Positions 7,951-17,780 of a DNA stretch of 25,000 nucleotides are shown in pieces. The stretch spans positions 43,299,483 through 43,324,482 of the forward strand of contig CM060306.1 of NCBI GenBank assembly GCA_030674185.1. Direction: 5' to 3'. Position 1 is the first letter of the stretch; each line of letters begins with the position of its first letter. The stretch is from Monoplex corrugatus. Its lineage: Eukaryota > Mollusca > Gastropoda > Littorinimorpha > Ranellidae. The notes under the pieces were generated by a model, which did not search any database, had not been told where the DNA came from, and saw only the letters and a list, made by a program, of their open reading frames with translations. A program made the translations under genes and the position numbers.

Positions 7951-8096
7951 TTAACCCTTTGACACCCGCAGCCTGTCCACCAGCATCCTGCATTACCAAC
8001 CATACTAGCAGGGCAAAAACTTAACCCTTTGATTCCCTCACCCTATCCACCAGCTTCCTGCAGTTGGTGGACAGGGTGCTGGAGTCAAAGCGTTAA
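7951..8096. mobile_element. piggyBac-like MITE, copy 5 (left outer arm plus inner palindrome)
   Basis: The outer left arm starts TTAACCCTTTGACACCCGCA at 7951. The linker CCATACTAGCAGGGCAAAAAC leads to an inner palindrome bounded by TTAA at 8021-8024 and 8093-8096. Its arms TTAACCCTTTGATTCCCTCA and the inverse meet at CTTCCTGCAGTTGG. The outer right arm is missing. The inner palindrome alone could form a stem of about 35 bp. Confidence 0.7.
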
Positions 8097-8472
8097 TAGG
8101 TGTACTTCTGTGCGAAATTCGACAGAGAATAAAATAAAACGTTTTGCATGCTCCTAGACCGGAAAAAAAAAGTTTCGGTGCAAAAGTCGCGCATAGTTCG
8201 CACGATTTTCGCGTCTGTGGACATACACAATGAGTTTAAAACAATTGATCACGAATGAAGCGAATTTCACATCTAGAATTTTCACTTCGCCATAATGTCT
8301 ACGGAACTGCCATGATTGCGAAGCTAAGCCATTGCCTCCAGTTATAAGTAAGATTTCTGTAGTCACATTCCAAACTCTCCCCTTCCCGTTTTTGTTTACC
8401 CTCCATCCCTCGCTCTCACACTATGTTGGCCTTTGTTTAATCCAAAAGAGTTGTCTTCTCGCATACACGTGT
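8097..8472. other. Unassigned sequence
   Basis: No gene is visible. It looks unique and has no internal repeat that I can see. Confidence 0.35.
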
Positions 8473-8720
8473 ATCATCATCATGTGCCGTGTTGCATGGC
8501 GCTGGCGATCATGGCCCTCCATACGAATCTACCCCTTGTTGCAGAAAGCATATCTTCCACCCTCTCTGTCCTCAGCCACCCTGCAAGTCTGTCCGGTATT
8601 TTCTCCCTGGGTCTACCTGGTGTTCGCTTTCCCTCCAGCTTTCCTGTTGTGACCAGGTGCTCCAATTCTCCTTTCCTCATAAAATGGCCTATAAATGTTG
8701 CCTGTCTTTTCCTACATACT
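8473..8720 (-). mobile_element. 5'-truncated LINE 3' end (RTE-like), copy C
   Basis: On the minus strand this encodes MRKGELEHLVTTGKLEGKR, then GRPREKIPDRLAGWL, RTERVEDML and WRAMIASAMQHGT, and ends in a short (TGA)n tail (TCATCATCATG on the plus strand at 8473). The coding part from 8680 down to 8480 has no internal stop. The 5' break is near 8720. It belongs to the same family as the copies at 4953-5371, 6657-6890 and 23495-23735. Confidence 0.75.
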
Positions 8721-9040
8721 CAACAGAAAACGTTTCGAAGCTCCTCCAAGACAGTCACTAATCCGACTAATCGTCGCGATTGCGCTGGGACGTTAATGAG
8801 CCCCTTATGTGAACAGCACTACCGTAAGTGGACAGCAATGCACACTTCCTGGCTGGATCAGACCATGTTCCAGACAGTACGTGTCCACACCTTATTCCCT
8901 CCCTTGCCCTCAGTCCAAAGCTCAGTGAGGTTGTCAAACGTTCATATACCATACGTGCATGTGTGAGGGCTAAGGTTCCTGACTAAAGCAGAGTACGGCC
9001 TTGACCCAGTTCTCATGGCACCGTTTTATGACATCGTGAT
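8721..9040. other. Unassigned sequence
   Basis: No gene is recognised between the LINE copy and the GT array. Confidence 0.35.
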
Positions 9041-9083
9041 GTGTGGGTATGTGTGTATATGTGTGCGTGTGCGTATGTGTGCG

Positions 9084-9177
<94 letters not shown>
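9041..9177. repeat. (GT)n microsatellite
   Basis: GT/GC mixed repeats run from 9041, then about 44 uninterrupted GT units at 9087-9176. Confidence 0.95.
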
Positions 9178-9285
9178 AACTTCGGCCGATATACAGCAAT
9201 CTCCCATTTTCAAAATAGTCTGAACACGTTAACACTTCAAGTAGCTAAAGCATTGCACAAGTGTTTGAAGAGACCATAGGGATGC

Positions 9286-9312
9286 ATGTTTCATGACTCT
9301 AGAATGAAACAT
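9286..9312. other. Perfect 9-bp inverted repeat with 9-base loop
   Basis: ATGTTTCAT at 9286-9294 and ATGAAACAT at 9304-9312 flank GACTCTAGA. No T run follows, so it is not an obvious terminator. Function is unknown. Confidence 0.4.
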
Positions 9313-9349
9313 AATCTGCAGCACTTCCGTGAAACAGGCATAACAGAAA

Positions 9350-9459
9350 CACACACAAAAAGAAAGAAAGAAAGATAGATAGAAAGAAAGAAAGATAGAA
9401 AGAGCAAACAAAACGAAAGAAAAACAAACGAACAACACACACACACACACACACGCACA

Positions 9460-9512
<53 letters not shown>

Positions 9513-9513
9513 A
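9350..9513. repeat. (GAAA)n/(GATA)n then (CA)n microsatellite
   Basis: AAAGAAAG and GATAGAAAG units at about 9353-9403 lead into CA repeats at 9435-9513. The CA array is the reverse complement of the GT array at 9087-9176. Confidence 0.9.
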
Positions 9514-9617
9514 CACAATAAAAGCTGTTTTCGTAAATGTTCTCGTGGTTGTAGTGGTAGTCGCAGTGATGTTTTATGGTAGTCGCGGTGATTTTTATTG
9601 TTATTACGGCATTTTCT

Positions 9618-9677
<60 letters not shown>

Positions 9678-9776
9678 CACCCTCCTCCCACTCTCTCTCT
9701 CTCTCTCTCCCTCCCTCCTCCTCTCTCTCTCTCTCTCTCTCTGATCTCAATTTTCAGTTTCTCATATTTGACGTGT

Positions 9777-9844
<68 letters not shown>
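9618..9844. repeat. Compound (CT)n-(GT)n microsatellite
   Basis: CT repeats at 9619-9673, 9690-9708 and 9721-9741, a short unique stretch, then about 34 GT units at 9774-9842. Confidence 0.95.
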
Positions 9845-9845
<1 letters not shown>

Positions 9846-10222
9846 AGCTGTCTTTCTGCGTCTGTGTATGTGCAAATGTGTGTGCACGTATATGTGTACG
9901 TGAATGTGTGTGTTGCAGCCGTTTTCTTGCAAGTCTTAGCATAACGACCTTCTATGTGTTCCAGGCAAGAATCTGTTTAATCATTTTCAGTCAAACACTA
10001 CGTAAAATGCAAATCATCCACAAAAAAAAACAACAACAAAAAACACTGAGAAAGAAATGTTTATTTTATTATGGTCTTATCGGCCGGTCCAAAACATTTA
10101 GCTGCTGTATGTTAGACTGAGATTTCGTAGTTTCCTTTAAAATTCACACAAACAATTCCACTAAAAGAAAAGATGCAACAAGATCAATTAGAACAACAGT
10201 GATGCGAGGCTAAATGACTTAC
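9845..10222. other. Unassigned sequence
   Basis: Degenerate GT-rich remnants run to about 9915, then there is unique sequence with a short A/CAA run at 10021-10042. No gene is visible. Confidence 0.4.
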
Positions 10223-10303
10223 AGTTTGACGAACGCGTTCTGGATAATCCTCCGCAGCTAGACTGAACAATACCACACCTTCACTGGCCCAGCGCCCAAT
10301 GTC
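10223..10303 (-). other. Candidate short exon (weak)
   Basis: On the minus strand, an 81-nt stretch sits between an AG acceptor (CTGCAG) and a strong donor (GTAAGT). One frame is open across it in phase 0/0, giving 27 residues that begin DIGRWASEG and end DYPERVRQT. The peptide is non-repetitive and looks protein-like. Against it: there is no clear polypyrimidine tract before the acceptor, I see no neighbouring exons, and I do not recognise the protein family. The donor alone has a high chance rate in 25 kb. Confidence 0.2.
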
Positions 10304-10501
10304 CTGCAGCACTCATGCACTCGGGTTTTTCCTCACGTTTGAGTAAGAACACACAGTGAACAACATCCTATAGAGAACGTTTCACTTTTTAACTTAGGAA
10401 CACACCGATTATGAACTTGATTTTCTTGAGACATTGTTTTCTGGACGACAAGTGTATATCACACAGCCAGTTCTTTATTTAGGTCAACATATATTTATTC
10501 T
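10304..10501. other. Unassigned sequence
   Basis: No gene or repeat is recognised. Confidence 0.35.
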
Positions 10502-10749
10502 GAAATCATTTAAGCTGACAGTGTTCAGAAATCATTTAAGCTGATAAAGTATCCAGAAGGGATTTAAGCTGATTAAGTATTCAGAAATCATGTAAGCTGA
10601 TGAAGTGTCCAGAAACCATTTTAAGCTGATAAAGTATTCAGAAATTATTTAAATTGATAAGTATTAAAAAATTATTCAAGCTGACAAAGTATTCAAAAAT
10701 CATTTAGGCTGATTTAGTATTTAGAAATCATTTAAAGCTGATAAAGTAG
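10502..10749. repeat. 28-bp minisatellite, about nine copies
   Basis: The unit is close to AGCTGATAAAGTATTCAGAA followed by ATCATTTA. Copies diverge by several bases each and some gain or lose one base. There is no coding content. Confidence 0.85.
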
Positions 10750-11198
10750 TCCTACCATTCTGTGACACGGGAAGAACTGCAGAACTCCTTCAAATAATGT
10801 GCAAGAGCATCTTATGTAGAAAATCTTCCTGCACTTCGTAACATCCACGCTTGTCGGACAAACACCACTTTATACAGTCCACAAAGACTAAAAGTTCCCG
10901 GGCGACTCTTTACCACTTGAAAAACTGGACTTGCACAACACTCATTCAGCCGACGTGTGTAGTATCAGATCATGGGGTTTAAAAGAGAACGCAGCAATCT
11001 AAACACTACGTCCTTTTCTCACTTGTCAGGGACGAGGAGATGTAGCCTCACTCTGTAGTTCCCCCAAAACACTCATGTTCCTAAATAACAATGATGGTAT
11101 TATGAGACGTGTGGCGCGCGAAAAAGTTGCGTCTCACGGGAGTTTATTTACCTTACTGCGCCGCTCGAGTTATCTCTAACGCACTGCAACACCCTACG
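10750..11198. other. Unassigned sequence
   Basis: No gene is visible. The sequence looks unique and free of microsatellites for about 450 bases, which is rare in this window. Confidence 0.35.
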
Positions 11199-11250
11199 AC
11201 GACACACACACACACACGCGCGCGCGCACACACACACACACAACACACAA
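11199..11250. repeat. (CA)n with a (CG)n core
   Basis: CACACACACACACGCGCGCG is followed by CACACACACACACAC. The whole block alternates purine and pyrimidine. Confidence 0.9.
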
Positions 11251-11285
11251 CAGTCAGCGGTAATCCACTCCCACTCCTTTCGCGC

Positions 11286-11326
11286 AGGGGAAGCTGGTGG
11301 ATAGGGTGAGGGAGTGAAAGGGCTTG
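11286..11326. mobile_element. piggyBac-like MITE, copy 6 (one arm)
   Basis: GGGGAAGCTGGTGGATAGGG then TGAGGGAGTGAAAGGGCTTGA is a single inner right arm with a worn TTAA end. The rest of the element is gone. Confidence 0.55.
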
Positions 11327-11660
11327 ACGAGGTGGTGATTGCATCATCCTCTACGTACCACCACGCAGGGGCACAAGAGCGGCAGTATGTAGTGTGGCTG
11401 GCACCAAGCGTGGTAAATCTGGCAGGCAACAGGCTCCGTCATTCAACAACACGCGTGATGAGACTTTTATCAGGTAAGCAAAGAAAACAAGGAGAAGATA
11501 AACAAGAGGGTTAGAAAAAAAAACTGGTCTGCTTCCCTCCCTTTCATGTCGCCTTCCTTGTTTGCATCTCTCCACACGTCATGTAATAATCTCCCTCAGC
11601 TTACAAAAAAATAATAACTTGATTCATCTGCACATTACTATTACTATTAAGGCTGATGTT
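11327..11660. other. Unassigned sequence
   Basis: No gene is recognised. Confidence 0.35.
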
Positions 11661-11667
11661 GTTACGA

Positions 11668-11723
11668 TGATGATGATGACGAGGATGATGACGAGGATGA
11701 TGATGAAGATGGTGATGATTATG
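11668..11723. repeat. (GAT)n/(GAC/GAG) trinucleotide repeat
   Basis: GATGATGATGATGACGAGGA and related units. The (GAT)n run recalls the tail of the RTE-like LINE family, but no LINE body lies next to it. Confidence 0.8.
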
Positions 11724-11956
11724 TTTATTCCAAGGCATGAAATGTACAAACCCAGAGTTTTCCCCAGAGATATTAACATTTTGTTCACACAGGAACACTG
11801 TTCTGGTTGATCTTACAATTGTTGTTTGTTTGTTTGTTTCTTTATTTGTTTCAAAATTCAGTTGCAGATAAACGTAAGTTTTGACGTAACGTAAAAGGAT
11901 ATCCTTTGAAAATGAATATACCTAATAAACACCCAGAACTGAACTTTCTAAGCATT
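11724..11956. other. Unassigned sequence
   Basis: A short (TTTG)n run lies at about 11820-11850. No gene is visible. Confidence 0.35.
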
Positions 11957-12019
11957 AGTCTAGTATTAACAATATGGAGTCTAGTATTAACAATATGGAG
12001 TCTAGTATTAACAATATGG
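11957..12019. repeat. Three perfect copies of a 21-bp unit
   Basis: AGTCTAGTATTAACAATATG plus G occurs at 11957-11977, 11978-11998 and 11999-12019 without differences, which suggests a recent expansion. Confidence 0.95.
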
Positions 12020-12071
12020 AAACAGCGTTCGTATCCCACGTTCTTTACGCCATGATTTGTCACGTGACGGA

Positions 12072-12079
12072 TGACGTCA
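12072..12079. promoter_or_regulatory. CRE-like palindrome next to an E-box
   Basis: TGACGTCA at 12072-12079 follows CACGTG at 12061-12066 within a CpG-containing patch. No linked gene is identified. Confidence 0.25.
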
Positions 12080-12770
12080 CTGCCGGTGCTTGTGGATGAT
12101 TTGATCTATAAGAAAAATAAATAATAATAATAAAAATAATAACTCAGCGTCACGTAAAGATATTTCATTGGCATTGTTGTAATTCTTTAAAATTCATTCA
12201 TATTCAGTTATCCATCGGTACAATCTTTTTGGTGAGAGACCCGTAGTCGATATCATTTATTCTGTGTACTGTACGTGCGCGTTCCTGCTGCGTAGAGAAA
12301 TTGTTCAGATATTTATTTTATTTTCAGTGACATTGACACGTTTTATTTGGCGCATCAGAAATAGCTACACATTCTGTAATACTGGCATTTCTGGTGGGAG
12401 TGGGGATGGGTGGTGGGGATACCATGTGGGAGACAGCAGACTGGGGGATGGAGGTTTGGAAAGAACAGAGAAAGGGACGTGTGATTGAAGAATAAGAACG
12501 GGGAAGTGATATGAACAAAGACAGGGTGAGGGGAGGGGTGGTTTTCTTCTGATATTGCCAGCGTAGGCCGACTCGTTTAATACGTGCTAAACAGTGCCGA
12601 ACGCTAGTTAAGTTTTGATATCAAGCATAACTGCGTTTTATGATTAAACTGTGTTTTCTGGGTGAAAAGAGAAGTAAAATCTCCTCGAAAGAAGTCAGAA
12701 AATTGACGTTATGGATCTAGAATGCCATCATTACTATTACTGCTGTTCTTATACATGCTGTAATTGCTAT
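12080..12770. other. Unassigned sequence
   Basis: No gene is recognised. There is an (AATA)n patch at about 12113-12142 and G-rich sequence at 12391-12540. Confidence 0.35.
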
Positions 12771-12772
12771 TG

Positions 12773-12817
<45 letters not shown>

Positions 12818-12866
12818 TCTCTCTTTTGTCTCTCTCCCTCCCTCTCTCCCTCCCATCATCTCTCTC
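12773..12866. repeat. (CT)n microsatellite
   Basis: CT repeats at 12775-12812, then an interrupted C/T tract to about 12866. Confidence 0.9.
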
Positions 12867-13004
12867 TATGTTCATGTGTACATATTTTCATTATTATCAT
12901 AAATCGTTCTTATACAGCGCAATTCCCAAAACTCATTTGGATTCGCGACGCATATCACACATTATTAGATTCTTTCATGGAGCACTAAGAACAAAAGCTG
13001 TTAG

Positions 13005-13322
13005 GCGAGCTGACCATGTCCCACTATGTTGCAGTGGTCTTCATCTTTGGTGAGCGTGCATTCTGGGTGTTTTCGTGTTTCCATGAGCCAGCTGCTGGCA
13101 TACCTTAAGTGATCTTTAATGAACGTTATTTGATAGTACGCATGCATAGAGATAATTATAAAGGGGAGTTAAACACTGATAGGTCTGCACACATACTGAC
13201 CTGGGATATTGGAAAACTCTCCACACTTTACACACTAGGTGAAGGTATCTTGGTGAATTGAGCCCGGGACCTTCCGATAGGGAGGCCAACGTGTACACCC
13301 TCTCGATTACTGCACCCGTTAT
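13005..13322 (-). mobile_element. tRNA-derived SINE with mollusc-type conserved body, copy 1
   Basis: Read on the minus strand, a worn tRNA-like head (TAATCGAGAGGGTGTACACG, then GGAAGGTCCCGGGCTCAATTC as B-box region, near 13256-13276) is followed by CCCAGGTCAGTATGTGTGCA. The body continues with ACGTTCATTAAAGATCAC, GTATGCCAGCAGCTGGCTCA, ATGGAAACACG and AATGCACGCTCACC. The SINE at 23741-24075 shares this order, which supports a real family. The body resembles the widely spread SINE domain of mollusc genomes ('CACGTTAAAGATCC ... ATGGAAACAAG ... AGCATGCAC'), recalled rather than searched. The B box is mutated, so this copy is probably inactive. Ends are approximate. Confidence 0.65.
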
Positions 13323-13454
13323 GTGTGTGAGCGTGTATGTGTGAATGTGCGTGTGCCCCTGCGTACGTGTGTGTGGGCGCGAACGTATGAGAGAAAGAGA
13401 GAAATAATGCGTGAAATTGTAACGGGTCAGTAGGCCTTCTACGATAAATATGTT
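13323..13454. other. Unassigned GT-rich spacer
   Basis: Interrupted GT repeats at about 13322-13372, then unique sequence. Confidence 0.4.
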
Positions 13455-13500
13455 CTGAGCTCTCTCTGTCTCTGTCTCCGTCACTGTCTGTCTCTGTCTC

Positions 13501-13583
<83 letters not shown>

Positions 13584-13596
13584 TTCTCTCTCTTTC

Positions 13597-13655
<59 letters not shown>

Positions 13656-13796
13656 TTCTCTCTTGCTCTGTCTCTCCCGGAGCAGAAATACTATCAGACA
13701 ACAAGGCATATGCACACACACACACGCTCTCTCTCTCTCTCTCTCTCTCGCTCGCTCGCTCGCTCCCTCCCTCGCTCGCTCGCTCTCTAACTCGGT
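13455..13796. repeat. (CT)n/(CTGT)n microsatellite
   Basis: CT and CTGT tracts run from about 13460 to 13675. After a unique gap, CA, CT and CTCG repeats run from 13713 to 13790. Arg/Glu-rich frames on the minus strand are repeat translations. Confidence 0.9.
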
Positions 13797-14205
13797 CCAT
13801 TATGCTCTGTTATTTATCCTTTTCTTTAAAAAAAATTTACAGCATAGTGATGATTGCCATGGGAGATAATTTGATGTAAAAATGTGGGTCAGAGACACAC
13901 AGGGTGATGGCTGTGCATCACATGACACGCTCCTTTCATCTCCTGCACACACCCACCCGGTCACGTTCCTCGTGACGCCATTGGCATAGTTCTGCGTGAA
14001 ATATAGACTGAGGAGGAGGAGGAGGACGATGAGGATGGTGATAATGAATAGGGACTCTCCTGTCGATCTGACCGATTAGTAGACATACTTGTCCTTTTTC
14101 AGTCTGATATGAGTCTTCAGTCGTGTGGGATACAGGGCCTGACCCGGGGGAGTAGGGGAGGGGGGGGAGAGTGGTTACCAGAAACGTAAAACGCCGGTCC
14201 CCCTT

Positions 14206-14206
<1 letters not shown>
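13797..14206. other. Unassigned sequence
   Basis: No gene is visible. It has a (GAG)n/(GAT) patch at about 14009-14046 and a G-rich patch at 14145-14170. Confidence 0.35.

Positions 14207-14238
<32 letters not shown>
14207..14238. repeat. 32-base A run
   Basis: A pure A homopolymer after GGTCCCCCTTC. It may be the poly(A) tail of a plus-strand retrocopy, but no body could be recognised. Confidence 0.6.
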
Positions 14239-14239
<1 letters not shown>

Positions 14240-14680
14240 CAGAAAAAGAGTCAGGACCTGGCCAGCTCATGGGTTTATGTGCAGGCTTTAGGTTTTGTGC
14301 CATGATCATTCTGGATCTTCTCCGTCACATGGCACCTGTGATGTTAGTGCATATGGAATTCATTCCGAGCGCGGAGACGTCATCTAGAGAAATTGAAACT
14401 GAACCTGAAATAGCTCAAGAGTACTGCTCGTTATAGTCCTTCCGTAGCATCCTCTGTCTGTCCCTGCCACCGCTTCTACAACATCGTTGGGCTTTGTCAT
14501 AGGTGATGATGGAATGCCTCGTAGTTAGGGCTTGTTTATATGTCTGACCAGAACAGGAAATTTTCAAAGTGTAGAAGGGGCGTAAATCCTCTCCTCATTT
14601 TCTCTTTATGGCTATTAACTTTTGTTGATAATGCCTTGAAAGGCATTGTACGCGTGTACGAAAGCACGCGCGAGCACACA
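14239..14680. other. Unassigned sequence
   Basis: No gene or repeat is recognised. Confidence 0.35.
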
Positions 14681-14682
14681 CA

Positions 14683-14779
<97 letters not shown>
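14681..14779. repeat. (CA)n microsatellite
   Basis: About 48 CA units with one early CACT interruption. Confidence 0.98.
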
Positions 14780-14781
<2 letters not shown>

Positions 14782-14889
14782 GTTCACTCACAACTCATGC
14801 AACCTAATTGAAGAAGTAAGCACTGAATGTTTTACATTTTCTTTTCTAAAAGGTTAACAAGGAGATCATGATATCAATCAATTTATTCT

Positions 14890-14890
14890 A

Positions 14891-14925
<35 letters not shown>

Positions 14926-15075
14926 CCTCCTCTCTCTCTCTCTCTCTCTCTCCTCCACACACACACACATACACACACACAAACACACACACACACACAC
15001 ACAATCACACAATCACATATACACACGCACGCGCAAATGCTCCCGCGCGGCGCATACATATGCACGCTCTCACAC
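14890..15075. repeat. (CT)n-(CA)n compound microsatellite
   Basis: CT at 14891-14952, CA at 14957-15003, then a degenerate CA/CG tract to about 15075. Confidence 0.9.
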
Positions 15076-15126
15076 ACGATTCTACTCTCCCCTTCCCCCC
15101 CCCCACCCCCCACCCCCCACACACAC

Positions 15127-15423
15127 CTTCAACAACTTGTTTCAGTGATAAAATCCAACAATTACAATCTGTTTCCGGGACAAAATCCAACAATTACAAT
15201 TTGTTTCCATAATAAAAACCCCAAACAAATACAATTTGTTTCCAGAATTAAACTCAGCTGTGGCAATTTGGTTTCAGGATAAAACTCAACTCAACGAGTT
15301 CACTTCTTTCCAGGATAAAACCCCCGACAATTGCAACTTGTGTCCAGAATAAAACTCAACAATAACAAACCTGTTTCCCCAGATATAAGTCGACAGTAAC
15401 AACTTGTTTGCAGGATAAAACTC
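15127..15423. repeat. ~35-bp minisatellite, about eight to nine copies
   Basis: The unit is close to AAAATCCAACAATTACAATT followed by TGTTTCCAGGAT. The first copies are similar, while later ones are diverged and vary in length. It is bordered on the left by a C run (15095-15118). Confidence 0.8.
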
Positions 15424-15589
15424 ACGCTGCTTATCTGTCCATGTATCCACTATAGCTGGCAAACCGATCATGCCCATGGGAGTGGCAATAGCATCCCTCC
15501 TGCGGGCCAGATTTATATCACAGTCATTGAGGAGACTGGCTGTCGGGGTATCACTGTGTATCGGATTGTGTGTATGTCGGGAGGGGGAG

Positions 15590-16292
<703 letters not shown>

Positions 16293-16314
16293 AACAAACA
16301 CGCGCGCGCGCACG

Positions 16315-16378
<64 letters not shown>

Positions 16379-16554
16379 ATTACAGAGATCCTATTCATCA
16401 ACACGCACACACACAGACACTCACTCACTCTCTCTCTCACACACACACGCACACACAAAACACACACACACACACACTCTCTCACATACACACACACACA
16501 CACACTCACACACTCACTCACACACACAGACACACACACACACACATACACACA

Positions 16555-16588
<34 letters not shown>
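16293..16588. repeat. (CG)n/(CA)n microsatellite
   Basis: A CGCGCGCGCG core at 16301-16312 is followed by CA at 16316-16377, then interrupted CA/CACT repeats to 16588. Confidence 0.95.
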
Positions 16589-16591
<3 letters not shown>

Positions 16592-16900
16592 TATATACAA
16601 ATATACACTAACCCTGATCATATTTCAACTATCAAAGACAGATGAATGAATCTCTCTGTTAATTGTAGACAGATATTTTTTTCTTTGACTCAGAACGGGG
16701 ACATGTAGTCCTACATTTACGAGGAATGCGTAATGATAAGTTTATCAAAGAAAGAAAGGGTCGGGGAGGTGGGGGGGGTGTCAGGGCAAGTGGAGACGTG
16801 GATAAGGACTGAGGACGAGAGACAGAAAGAAAAAAAAACTGGTCAAGCCATTCTAAAAACTTCCCTTTTCGTATAAAAAATTGTTACAGATAACCCACTT
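16589..16900. other. Unassigned sequence
   Basis: No gene is visible. It includes a G-rich patch at about 16765-16785. Confidence 0.35.
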
Positions 16901-17289
16901 TTTTCTCTCTTTTTTTTTTTTCTTTTCTTTTTTCTTTTTTTCTTTCTTTTTTATGTGTGTGTGTATGGCCGGCCATATCTTGATCTGGACTCCGTGTCAT
17001 CCAAACTTACGCATTCGCAAGTCCTCACAGGTCCACATCTTTGACTGAAACTTGGTAAACATGCACCCAAATATGACAGAAAATCCTTTCTCTGTCTCTC
17101 TGTCTGTCCGTCTGTCTCTCTCTGTATCTCTGTCTCTGTCTCTCTCTCTTTCTGTCTCTCTCTCTCTCTCTCTCTTTCTCTCTTTCGTCTCTTTTCTCTC
17201 TCTCTCTTCGTTCTCTTCCTCGTCTCTCTCTCTGCTCTCTCTCTCTCTCTCTCTCTCTGAAACACACACACACACACACACTCTCTCTC
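16901..17289. repeat. T/C tracts, (CT)n/(CTGT)n and (CA)n before the LINE insertion
   Basis: T/C-rich sequence at 16905-16953, a unique stretch, CT/CTGT at 17090-17258, CA at 17261-17280, then CT to the target site of the retrotransposon. Confidence 0.9.
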
Positions 17290-17302
17290 TCTCTCTCTCG
17301 CA
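17290..17302. repeat. Left target-site duplication of the LINE
   Basis: TCTCTCTCTCGCA is found here and again at 23236-23248, just outside the two ends of the retrotransposon. The CGCA end makes a chance match from CT repeats alone less likely. Confidence 0.65.
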
Positions 17303-17308
17303 CGAGAT

Positions 17309-17333
17309 AAGATGGCGACGGGGTAGCCATGTT
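17309..17333 (+). promoter_or_regulatory. Inverted pair of YY1-like motifs at the LINE 5' end
   Basis: AAGATGGCG (17309-17317) is the reverse complement of the YY1 consensus CGCCATnTT, and GCCATGTT (17326-17333) matches the forward consensus. They lie 7 to 31 bases from the inferred element start. In human L1 a YY1 site at the same relative place helps set the transcription start. A similar role here is inference. The first motif also contains an ATG that opens a 5-codon uORF, and the second opens a 34-codon uORF (17329-17430). Confidence 0.4.
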
Positions 17334-17444
17334 GATGTTTAGCTCTGCTGATTTTCCACCGTTGCTCCGCTATTCATCGTTGAAGAAACAAATACTTTGT
17401 GAGGTGGGTGCATCGTACAGTGAAGAGTGACGAAATTGTGCACA

Positions 17445-17780
17445 ATGTGTAACCTGGACACTTACAGGGCTAGAATTGGTCTTTTCTGTGGCGGTGTGCT
17501 GGTGAAGCTGAATGTGGGTTCAGAGGTCATGCAACAGGTGAGAGATGCTACAGAAAGTGACATACCCATATCAACAACAGACATTGTGTTATCATTTGTT
17601 TTTTGCTGGCTCCTTGTTCTGATATGCATGTCATTTTGTTCTAACTTTGAGCAACTAATTGTTCCGAAAACTGTGTCACTGGACGAGAAAGTTCAAAGGT
17701 CAGGAACATGTATTGTGAATTTGTGTGCTGCAAAGATGATAATGTCGATTCAAAATTTCCGCTCGTGGCGCACGTGCTAA
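17445..17780 (+). CDS. Hydrophobic leader reading frame at the LINE 5' end
   Basis: The first ATG in this frame is at 17445 (MCNLDTYRARIGLF), giving 111 codons. A strongly hydrophobic segment, IVLSFVFCWLLVLICMSF, lies at about residues 48-65 and could be a membrane anchor or internal signal. The frame overlaps the 2A-bearing frame by 73 bases (17708-17780) in a different register. Two explanations are possible. It may be the true N-terminus of ORF1, shifted off by a one-base lesion somewhere in 17650-17780. Or it may be a separate small ORF. The first would give a leader of roughly 140 residues before the 2A motif. I do not recognise the protein beyond this context. Confidence 0.45.
   Translation: MCNLDTYRARIGLFCGGVLVKLNVGSEVMQQVRDATESDIPISTTDIVLSFVFCWLLVLICMSFCSNFEQLIVPKTVSLDEKVQRSGTCIVNLCAAKMIMSIQNFRSWRTC

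Noticed and set aside
10502..10749. CRISPR-like array
   Set aside because: The 28-bp units are contiguous without unique spacers, diverge strongly, and the genome is eukaryotic.
13116..13800. Arg/Glu-rich frames on the minus strand
   Set aside because: Translations of CT/CTGT repeats and of the SINE at 13005-13322.
17427..17444. GTG start at 17427 for the leader frame
   Set aside because: Nuclear translation favours the in-frame ATG at 17445; the same holds for GTG starts at 19677 and 20408, which are just points inside interrupted domains.
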